Shown here: positions 22,443 through 28,233 of the stretch, one piece after another
How the letters are laid out: every line of letters begins with the position of its first letter
How positions within the stretch are numbered: the first letter of the stretch is position 1
Source of the DNA: Pseudomonadota bacterium
GTDB taxonomy: Bacteria; Pseudomonadota; Alphaproteobacteria; Rhizobiales; Xanthobacteraceae
NCBI GenBank assembly: GCA_023442085.1
Contig: JAEZMT010000179.1
Span: 1 to 28,233 of the forward strand
Length of the DNA stretch: 28,233 nt
Direction of reading: 5' to 3'
Notes under the pieces: model-generated
What the model was told of the DNA's origin: nothing
Database searches by the model: none
What the model saw: the letters and a program-made list of their open reading frames with translations, nothing else
Translations under genes and position numbers: made by a program

Positions 22443-24164
22443 TCAGTCCTCCTTCTCGGCCTCGTCGGCAGTGGCGTCAGCGGCGCGCTGCTTCAGCGCG
22501 GCACCCAGGATGTCGCCGAGCGAAGCGCCCGAATCCTGCGAGCCGAACTGGGCGACAGCCTCACGCTCTTCCGCGATCTCCATCGCCTTGATGGAGACCT
22601 GCACCTTGCGCGCCTTGCGGTCGAACAGGGTGACGCGGGCGTCGAGCTTGTCGCCAACCGAGAAGCGCTCGGGGCGCTGGTCGTTGCGGTCACGAGCGAG
22701 CTCGGAGCGCTTGATGAAGGCGGAGAGGTCGGTGCCGGTGAGCTTCACCTCGATGCCGCCGTCCTTCACGTCGGTGACTTCGCAGGTCACGACAGCGCCC
22801 TTCTTCACCTCGCCTGCGTCGGCGAAGGGGTCGCCGGCCAGCTGCTTGATGCCGAGGGAGATGCGCTCCTTCTCGACGTCCACGTCGAGCACCACGGCCT
22901 TCACCATGTCGCCCTTGCGGTATTCGTCGATCACCTGCTCGCCCGGACGGTTCCAGTCGAGGTCGGAGAGGTGGACCATGCCGTCCACATCGCCATCGAG
23001 GCCGAGGAACAGGCCGAACTCGGTCTTGTTCTTGACCTCGCCTTCCACCACGGCGCCGGGCGCATACTTCTCGGCGAAGGCCTCCCAGGGATTCTGGAGG
23101 GTCTGCTTGAGGCCGAGGGAGATGCGGCGCTTGGCCGAATCCACTTCCAGCACCTGAACCTCGACCTCCTGGGAGGTGGAGACGATCTTGCCGGGGTGGA
23201 CGTTCTTCTTGGTCCACGACATTTCGGAGACGTGGATGAGGCCCTCGATGCCGGGCTCCAGCTCCACGAACGCGCCGTAGTCGGTGATGTTGGTGACGCG
23301 ACCCTTGAAGCGGGCCTCCACCGGATACTTGGCCTCGATGCCCTCCCAGGGATCGCCGAGGAGCTGCTTCATGCCGAGCGAGATCCGGTGGGTCTCGTGG
23401 TTGATCTTGATGATCTTGACCTTCACCGTCTGGCCGATGTTGAGCACCTCGGTCGGGTGGTTCACGCGGCGCCAGGCGATGTCGGTGACGTGCAGCAGGC
23501 CGTCGATGCCGCCGAGATCAACGAACGCACCGTAATCGGTGATGTTCTTGACCACGCCGTCGATGGCCTGACCCTCTTCGAGGTTCTGCACCAGCTCGTG
23601 GCGCTGCTCGGCGCGGGTCTCTTCCAGCACGGTGCGGCGGGAGACGACGATATTGCCGCGGCGGCGATCCATCTTGAGGATCTGGAAGGGCTGCTGGTTG
23701 TGCATCAGCGGGCCGACGTCGCGGATCGGGCGGATGTCCACCTGGGAGCGCGGCAGGAAGGCCACGGCGCCGTCGAGATCGACGGTGAAGCCGCCCTTCA
23801 CCTGGTTGAAGATCACGCCGAAGACCTTCTCGTTGGCCGTGAAGGCCTTCTCGAGCTTGACCCAGCTCTCCTCGCGGCGCGCCTTGTCGCGCGAGAGGAC
23901 GGCTTCGCCCATGGCGTTCTCGACGCGCTCGAGATAGACCTCGACCTCGTCACCCACCTTGATGGCGTTCTCGCGGCCGGGGCCGGCGAACTCGCGGAGG
24001 GCCACGCGCCCTTCCGTCTTCAGGCCGATATCGATGATCGCCAGATCCTTCTCGATGGCGACCACGATGCCCTTGACCACCGAACCTTCATTGGTGTCGG
24101 CACGGCCGAAGCTCTCGTCGAGCAGGGCGGCAAAATCCTCACGGGTGGTTTCTACGGCGGACAT
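22443..24164 (-). CDS. rpsA: 30S ribosomal protein S1
   Basis: 573 residues, six S1/OB-fold RNA-binding repeats. S1 binds the small subunit and unfolds mRNA leaders for initiation. The first two repeats (GSVVKGIVVAIEKDLAIIDIGLKTEGRV and KVFGVIFNQVKGGFTVDLDGAVAFLPRSQVD) are the divergent ribosome-binding type; repeats 3-5 carry the canonical GxVxNITDYGAFVDLGGIDGLLHVTD form, and the sixth is divergent (VVTCEVTDVKDGGIEVKLTGTDLSAFI). The C-terminus is a short acidic/Ala tail. The ATG at 24164 has GGAG 5 nt upstream on the minus strand. In many alphaproteobacteria cmk precedes rpsA; here uspA does. The 345-bp upstream gap holds tandem hairpins that may serve autoregulation. Confidence 0.97.
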   Translation of the reverse strand: MSAVETTREDFAALLDESFGRADTNEGSVVKGIVVAIEKDLAIIDIGLKTEGRVALREFAGPGRENAIKVGDEVEVYLERVENAMGEAVLSRDKARREESWVKLEKAFTANEKVFGVIFNQVKGGFTVDLDGAVAFLPRSQVDIRPIRDVGPLMHNQQPFQILKMDRRRGNIVVSRRTVLEETRAEQRHELVQNLEEGQAIDGVVKNITDYGAFVDLGGIDGLLHVTDIAWRRVNHPTEVLNIGQTVKVKIIKINHETHRISLGMKQLLGDPWEGIEAKYPVEARFKGRVTNITDYGAFVELEPGIEGLIHVSEMSWTKKNVHPGKIVSTSQEVEVQVLEVDSAKRRISLGLKQTLQNPWEAFAEKYAPGAVVEGEVKNKTEFGLFLGLDGDVDGMVHLSDLDWNRPGEQVIDEYRKGDMVKAVVLDVDVEKERISLGIKQLAGDPFADAGEVKKGAVVTCEVTDVKDGGIEVKLTGTDLSAFIKRSELARDRNDQRPERFSVGDKLDARVTLFDRKARKVQVSIKAMEIAEEREAVAQFGSQDSGASLGDILGAALKQRAADATADEAEKED

Positions 24165-24509
24165 TCACGCTCCAGACTTGCTGCGCCGGCATCTCGTGTT
24201 GCGAGGCCCGAGCCGCTCGGATGTCCGCCATTCCAAAGGGAATGACGAACGGCCGCCGCAAAAGCGGCGGGCCGGCGCGAAGGCCGGGCGGCACAGGCGA
24301 TGAATTGGGTGTCGATGCGCGCTCACAGAAAGCCAGGGCGGGCTGCCTCCGACGATCAGGACCCGCGTATACCGCCGGTCCCTGCCCGCCCGGGCGGCTC
24401 CCCGCTTGGGGAGCGCGGCCACGAACCGGGCTCACATAGTGCAAAAACCCCGCTGGCGCAAGGCCGCGCGCCAGTGTCCCAAGTGGGGGCGTTACGCCGG
24501 ATGGTGCCT
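24165..24509 (-). promoter_or_regulatory. Structured non-coding leader region upstream of rpsA
   Basis: No gene is supported in these 345 bp. Three perfect hairpins stand in a row close to rpsA: 24208-24220 (5-bp stem), 24229-24244 (6-bp stem, 4-nt loop) and 24253-24270 (7-bp stem, AAAA/TTTT loop). E. coli rpsA has three leader hairpins that mediate S1 autoregulation, so a similar role is possible but unproven. No good -35/-10 pair was found. The distal part holds the likely uspA terminator. Confidence 0.45.
24443..24474 (-). terminator. Probable terminator after uspA
   Basis: On the minus strand CTGGCGC (24474-24468) pairs with GCGCCAG (24459-24453) over an 8-nt loop, then CGGGG and five Ts (24447-24443). 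It lies 36 bp beyond the uspA stop. The five bases between stem and T-run weaken the call. Confidence 0.5.
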
Positions 24510-25034
24510 TCAGCGGCCCGGCGCAAGGAAGGCGGGGCTGGGCTCGGGCCATTCCGCGCTGCCGGCGGGCTTGGCCTGGACAGCGGGGGCCATCTCCTCC
24601 CGCACCACCAGGACCGGTATGCCGGAGTGCGTGAGCACCTTCGTCGTCTCGCTGCCCAGTACCACGGCCGAGAGCCCGCTACGGCCGTGGGAGGCCATCA
24701 CGATGAGATCGCAGCCCTCGGCCTCTGCGGTGGCGATGATGCCGTGGAAGGGCTGATCGTCCTCCACGTGCACCTGCTTGGCCTCGATCCCCGCCGCGCT
24801 GGCCGAAGCGGCGGCGCGGGAGAGCACGGCCTCGGCCTTTCGCCCGCTCTGGCGCCGGTACTCGGCTTCCGTGTCGGCGATCTGGTCGGCCTCGGTGCTG
24901 AAAAGGTGGAAGCGCTCGCTGGCGGTGACGATCACGAGGCCAGCGTGCAGCGCGGCGGCGAGCGCGACGGCGTGGGACAACGCAAGGTCGGACAGGGCCG
25001 ATCCATCGGTGGCGACGAGGATTTTCTTGTACAT
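24510..25034 (-). CDS. Universal stress protein, UspA family
   Basis: 174 residues, a single Usp domain with a Pro/Ala-rich tail of about 25 residues. The opening YKKILVATDGSALSDLALSHAVALA and the ATP-binding VMASHGRSGLSAVVLGSETTKVLTHSGIPVLVV (G-2x-G-9x-G(S/T) pattern) are intact, so it probably binds ATP. Such proteins are cytoplasmic dimers that help cells survive starvation and other stress; the specific trigger is unknown. GGGAGG lies 5 nt before the ATG (25034) on the minus strand and is part of a small hairpin. A TGCTATGAT extended -10 lies at 25067-25059. The upstream neighbour, the M48 gene, is on the same strand 91 bp away. Confidence 0.92.
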   Translation of the reverse strand: MYKKILVATDGSALSDLALSHAVALAAALHAGLVIVTASERFHLFSTEADQIADTEAEYRRQSGRKAEAVLSRAAASASAAGIEAKQVHVEDDQPFHGIIATAEAEGCDLIVMASHGRSGLSAVVLGSETTKVLTHSGIPVLVVREEMAPAVQAKPAGSAEWPEPSPAFLAPGR

Positions 25035-25058
25035 GGCTCCCTCCCGAACGGGAGCTCG

Positions 25059-25067
25059 ATCATAGCA
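25059..25067 (-). promoter_or_regulatory. Possible extended -10 promoter of uspA
   Basis: On the minus strand TGCTATGAT fits the extended -10 form TGnTATAAT with one mismatch. No matching -35 box is visible. A start near 25052 would give a leader of about 18 nt. Confidence 0.35.
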
Positions 25068-25125
25068 GCGGACGATTTTGAAACCGCTTGCGCGCCATCA
25101 ATTCGCCGGGAGCGGGAGATGCCCG

Positions 25126-26688
25126 TCAGTCGGCGATGATCTTGACCTTCTCGCCATACTTCAGCCGGGCGTTGCCATCGAGCCCGTTCAGGATGAGGAA
25201 CCGCTCCACGGGACGGTCGGGCACCTGCATCTTGCTGGCCATCTTCTCCACCGTGTCGCCGAGGCCCGCCTGGACGATGCGCACGCGCAGCGGCTTCACC
25301 GTATCCGCCTCGCCGGAGGAGACGCGTCGGAAGGTGTCGGCGGCCGCGCGGAACTGCCGGTCCAGCTCCGGCGTCAGCTCGCGGGCGGCGAAGATCAGGC
25401 GGTAGACGTCCGAGCCGAAGCGGATGGCGAACATGCGGAACGACCACTGGTCCCCCCGCGCCACCGCCGTCGCCGCGCTGAAGCCGTTCACGGTGAGCGA
25501 TTCGACGGTGTTGATCTCCACGCCGTCGATCCAGCCGGAGGAAAGATACTGCGCCAGCGACTGGTCGGCGGGAATGCGGACGGCATCGAGCCTGAGCGCC
25601 TCGCGGCCGGTCTGGGTCGCGCCGAGCACCGCCTGGGAGGTGTTCTCCAGCGAGAAGCCTTCCGGCGCCGAGAAGGTGAAGCCGAGCTTGGGGTGCAAGA
25701 ACCTGCGGCCGCGGACGAAACCCTCCTTGGGATCGTCGCCGTAGACCATGCCGTTGATGACGTTGAAATAGGCGCTCCGGTCCCGCTCGCCGTCGGACGG
25801 GCCGGCCGCGGGGGCGTACTGGCGGGCATTGGCGATGGCGATGGAGATGCGCTCGGGCGTCGCCGGGTGGGACGACAGGAAGTCCATGTCCGGCGTGCTG
25901 GAGGACGAGCCCGAGATCGCCGTGCTCTTCATCTCTGAATAGCGGCCCATGTCGGTGAGGAAGCGCGAGGCGCCGTAGGGATCGAAGCCGGCGCGCGCGG
26001 CGATTCCAACTCCGATGGCATCCGCCTCCAGCTCCTGCCCGCGGTTGAACGAGGCGAGCGTGCGCCGGCTCTTCTGCATGGCCAGCGCGCCGAGGTCGGG
26101 ATCGTTCACCACATCCGAGATCACGCGGCTCACCAGCACCGCCTGCTTCACCTGATCCTCGCGGATGGTGGCGTGCCGGGCGATGACGTGGGCCATCTCG
26201 TGCGCCAGCACGGAGGAGAGCTCGGAGGTGTCGTTGGCCAGCGCCAGCAGACCGCGCGTTACGTAGAGCGAACCGTCCGGCAGGGCGAAGGCATTGATGG
26301 CCGGCGAGTTCAGCACGGTAACGCGGTATTTCAGGTCCGGTCGCTCGGACGCCGCGACGAGGCGCTCCACGACCTTCTGGATGAGCGCTTTCAGCTCGGG
26401 ATCGTCATAGGCACCGCCGTAGCTCGCCACGAGCTTTTCATGCTCGCGCCGCTGGCTGGGTGACATGTCGGCATATTCAGACGGCGGGCTTGCGGAAGTG
26501 AGCGGCACGCTCACCTGATCGAGGTCGATACCCGTGCATGCGCTCAGCCACAGCGGGAAGGCGACCGCAGCGCAGGCGAGCAGCGTACGAAGGCCTGAGC
26601 GCGGGGCGTGCGCGTGCGCAGGCGCTTCCGCCCGAACCCGCCTCGCCGCACCCTGGCCTCTCAGCGCCTCACGCACCCAGCACCTCAT
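25126..26688 (-). CDS. M48-family zinc metalloprotease, predicted lipoprotein
   Basis: 520 residues. A basic N-terminus leads into a hydrophobic signal (about 33-50) with lipobox LSAC, lipid-modified Cys51, so the protein should sit in the periplasm anchored to a membrane. The peptidase domain follows: HEMAH (163-167) gives two zinc ligands and the catalytic Glu, and the ELEAD segment (219-223) supplies the third ligand. The core resembles BepA/LoiP-type M48 proteases that clean up outer-membrane proteins. Residues ~330-450 form a second domain (HPKLGFTFSAPEGFSLENTS), and the end has a LysM-like fold (VQAGLGDTVEKMASKMQV...FLILNGL...YGEKVKII). The start is uncertain: ATG 26688 is 8 bp after the upstream gene, but in-frame GTGs a little downstream would still leave a full signal. 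Confidence 0.9.
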   Translation of the reverse strand: MRCWVREALRGQGAARRVRAEAPAHAHAPRSGLRTLLACAAVAFPLWLSACTGIDLDQVSVPLTSASPPSEYADMSPSQRREHEKLVASYGGAYDDPELKALIQKVVERLVAASERPDLKYRVTVLNSPAINAFALPDGSLYVTRGLLALANDTSELSSVLAHEMAHVIARHATIREDQVKQAVLVSRVISDVVNDPDLGALAMQKSRRTLASFNRGQELEADAIGVGIAARAGFDPYGASRFLTDMGRYSEMKSTAISGSSSSTPDMDFLSSHPATPERISIAIANARQYAPAAGPSDGERDRSAYFNVINGMVYGDDPKEGFVRGRRFLHPKLGFTFSAPEGFSLENTSQAVLGATQTGREALRLDAVRIPADQSLAQYLSSGWIDGVEINTVESLTVNGFSAATAVARGDQWSFRMFAIRFGSDVYRLIFAARELTPELDRQFRAAADTFRRVSSGEADTVKPLRVRIVQAGLGDTVEKMASKMQVPDRPVERFLILNGLDGNARLKYGEKVKIIAD

Positions 26689-26696
26689 TCATCCGT

Positions 26697-27659
26697 TCAC
26701 CGCTCCCGGCGCCTTGACGGCAGCGCCTGCGTATCGGGCGCGGGATAGACCCTGCCCTCGATGCGCAGCACCTCGCCCCGCCGCCCCGGCGCCATCGCCG
26801 GCCCGCCTTCTTCGCGGACAACGCCCCTTACCTGGATAAGGGAACCGCGCAAAATGGCAGGATCGAGCCTATCGCCCAAGATTGTGGCGAAATCCTCCCT
26901 CGCCAGCATGACAGTGAAATCTTGCTTCCACCTTGCCCCGAAATTCAGAAAAATCCGGTCGCGCCCGCCGGCGGCAAGGACCTTGCCTTCCGCAACGGAA
27001 AACAGGCCGAGCCGTTCCTCCATGGCCTGTTCATCGCCGGCTTGAGCGACCGCCGTCGCAAGGCTCCAGATGCCCCGGCGCGCGCCGCGCGCCTCCGCTT
27101 CGGCATCAATCCGGCGCGCGACGCAGGTGGCATCGCCATCCGTGGTCGCATAGCCGGCGCCCGCCCGAATGAGCGCCGTCGCGAGATCCTCCCGCCGCCC
27201 TTCCCCCGCCGCGGGGCACATGAGCCCCGCGGGCCCGACGAGCCGACCGTGGCGGTCGGGCGCAGCGGCGGCGGGCGCGATAGCGCAGCCATCGAGCACC
27301 GAGGCGGCAGCTTCACTTGCGAGGGCGAGCAACCGCCGATCGGGCCAGAGGCGCGTCGGCAAGGCGATGCCTTCGGCGACAAGGCTTTTTCCATCCGCGA
27401 GGACAAGGGCCCCCACGTCGCTCCAGCGGGCGATGCCGCCCGCCGCATCCGCCGGACCGCCCGGGCAGTCCGGACCGGTGGCGGCAACCGAAGCGCCGTC
27501 CCGCTGCGGTGAGCGGGCAAGCGAGGGGGAGACATTCGAGAGAACAATTCCGACCGCGAGCGCAAGACCAGAGAGACCGGCAAATGCGCTCCACATCCCG
27601 CACGATGAATGCGTGTGACGTGTTTTGAATGCCCGTTTTGGCGGATGGCCTTGCGTCAT
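26697..27659 (-). CDS. Secreted SNase-like (thermonuclease-fold) protein, probably catalytically inactive
   Basis: 320 residues, with a Sec-type signal near residues 22-48 (WSAFAGLSGLALAVGIVLSNVSPSLA). The middle (about 80-200) resembles Staphylococcal-nuclease domains: ALVLADGKSLVAEGIALPT, then DRHGRLVG, a LATALIRAGAGYAT helix and AEAEARGARRGIW. The usual catalytic DGDT and the Arg of the active site are not visible. A second conserved block follows (GKVLAAGGRDRIFLNFGARWKQDFTVMLAREDF, ~225-258) and a ligand-like domain with IQVRGVVRE, reminiscent of OB folds. Start ATG 27659 has no clear ribosome site; Met at 27596 is an alternative. It lies 8 bp upstream of the M48 gene, so the two are probably one operon. 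Confidence 0.72.
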   Translation of the reverse strand: MTQGHPPKRAFKTRHTHSSCGMWSAFAGLSGLALAVGIVLSNVSPSLARSPQRDGASVAATGPDCPGGPADAAGGIARWSDVGALVLADGKSLVAEGIALPTRLWPDRRLLALASEAAASVLDGCAIAPAAAAPDRHGRLVGPAGLMCPAAGEGRREDLATALIRAGAGYATTDGDATCVARRIDAEAEARGARRGIWSLATAVAQAGDEQAMEERLGLFSVAEGKVLAAGGRDRIFLNFGARWKQDFTVMLAREDFATILGDRLDPAILRGSLIQVRGVVREEGGPAMAPGRRGEVLRIEGRVYPAPDTQALPSRRRER

Positions 27660-27819
27660 CCGACGACGATAACGGCAACCCGCCCCTCAATTGAAGACAG
27701 GGCCGATCAACTGTCCTTACCCCGCATTGCGCACCACCCGGCCGTCCCGCTCCGCCAATGGGGAAAGCCGCCCTCGCGCCCCTTCCCTCCCGGCGTGCCG
27801 CGTTTTAGAAGGGTGGCGT

Positions 27820-27896
27820 GTCCCGGTAGCTCAGCAGGATAGAGCAGCGGTTTCCTAAACCGCAGGTCAGGGGTTCGAATCCCTTCCGGGACACCA
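27820..27896 (+). tRNA. tRNA-Arg, anticodon CCT
   Basis: A complete 77-nt cloverleaf: acceptor GTCCCGG/CCGGGAC (7 bp, perfect), D arm GCTC...GAGC, anticodon stem GCGGT/ACCGC with loop TTCCTAA (anticodon CCT at 27854-27856), T arm AGGGG-TTCGAAT-CCCTT, discriminator A and encoded CCA (27894-27896). It reads the AGG codon, which is rare in GC-rich genomes of this type. Confidence 0.97.
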
Positions 27897-27945
27897 TTTC
27901 CCTTACCATCAGCAGCTTACACGTGGGCTCGCCTTATCGGGCGGC

Positions 27946-28233
27946 CTATAGCCGCCGGAGGCTCACCTCGGCCACCTCGTGGCGGCCCGCCTTGCGCAGG
28001 ATGAGGTCGGCGCGCTGGCGGGTGGGCAGGATGTTTTCCTGCAGGTTCAACAGATTGATGCGCCGCCAGATAGAGAGTGCGGTGGCCTGCGCCTCCTCCT
28101 CGGACAACTGCGAGTAGCGGTGGAAGTAGGACAGGGGATCGGTAAAGGCGGTTTCGCGCAGGCGCATGAAGCGCTCCACGTACCAGCGCTCGATCACGTC
28201 CTCGTCGCCGTCGATATAGACCGAGAAGTCGAA
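27946..28233 (-). CDS. coaA: Type I pantothenate kinase, C-terminal fragment
   Basis: The minus-strand frame is open from the window edge (28233) to its stop at 27946, 95 residues. FDFSVYIDGDED, then IERWYVERFMRLRETAFTDPLSYFHRYSQLS, ATALSIWRRINLLNLQENILPTRQRADLILRK and HEVAEVSLRRL match the end of bacterial CoaA (PanK-I). CoaA phosphorylates pantothenate in the first step of coenzyme A synthesis. The N-terminal P-loop half lies outside the window. It is convergent with the tRNA-Arg gene, 49 bp apart. Confidence 0.94.
   Translation of the reverse strand, partial: FDFSVYIDGDEDVIERWYVERFMRLRETAFTDPLSYFHRYSQLSEEEAQATALSIWRRINLLNLQENILPTRQRADLILRKAGRHEVAEVSLRRL

Noticed and set aside
22971..24245. 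A 424-residue open frame antisense to rpsA
   Set aside because: Low-complexity His/Asp/Leu-rich sequence opposite a clear S1 protein; no start signal.
24139..24552. A 137-residue open frame on the minus strand in the rpsA upstream gap
   Set aside because: Pro/Arg/Ala-rich with no recognisable domain, overlaps the probable uspA terminator and the start of rpsA.
27820..27896. tRNA-Arg as the attachment site of an integrated element
   Set aside because: No integrase, no second copy of the tRNA 3' end in the window and ordinary genes on both sides.

Overview
The window is GC-rich alphaproteobacterial chromosome. The gene order cbbR (divergent) then cbbL-S-X-F-P-T-A-E matches the autotrophic CO2-fixation operon known from Xanthobacter flavus. 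A Xanthobacter species or a close relative in the Xanthobacteraceae (Hyphomicrobiales) is the most likely source; this rests on recognising the proteins and their order, not on a database search.

Layout. (1) 1-3051, plus strand: the tail of pheT, then a sigma70-type promoter driving rpmH-rnpA-yidC, closed by a terminator. (2) 3125-13770: the Calvin-Benson-Bassham locus. CbbR lies on the minus strand and reads away from the operon. The 94-bp gap between cbbR and cbbL holds the likely CbbR operators. The plus-strand operon encodes both subunits of red-type (form IC) RuBisCO, its AAA+ activase CbbX, fructose/sedoheptulose bisphosphatase, phosphoribulokinase, transketolase, class II aldolase and pentose-5-phosphate 3-epimerase. 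That is carboxylation, activation and most of RuBP regeneration; pgk, gap, tpi and rpi are not here. The three distal gaps (cbbP-T, T-A, A-E) carry palindromic REP-like repeats. (3) 13841-15579, minus strand: cysT-cysW sulfate permease genes without their binding protein or ATPase. (4) 15719-18349: a small secreted protein (minus), asd (plus) with a strong terminator, and an EamA/DMT transporter (minus). (5) 18542-21792, plus: a Trm112-like small protein, then a TPP riboswitch controlling thiO-thiS-thiG-thiE for the thiazole branch of thiamine synthesis and thiamine-phosphate coupling. (6) 21878-27659, minus: a secreted EF-hand protein, rpsA with a structured leader, uspA, an M48 lipoprotein metalloprotease and a degenerate SNase-like secreted protein. 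(7) 27820-28233: tRNA-Arg(CCT) and the C-terminus of coaA.

No CRISPR array, insertion sequence, prophage or integrase was seen, and I found no clearly novel multi-gene system. The items most worth a second look are the paired CbbR-like sites 32 bp apart, the inverted repeat copies inside the distal cbb operon, the missing conventional start codon of thiE, the three tandem hairpins upstream of rpsA, the orphan cysTW pair and the SNase-like protein without a recognisable active site.
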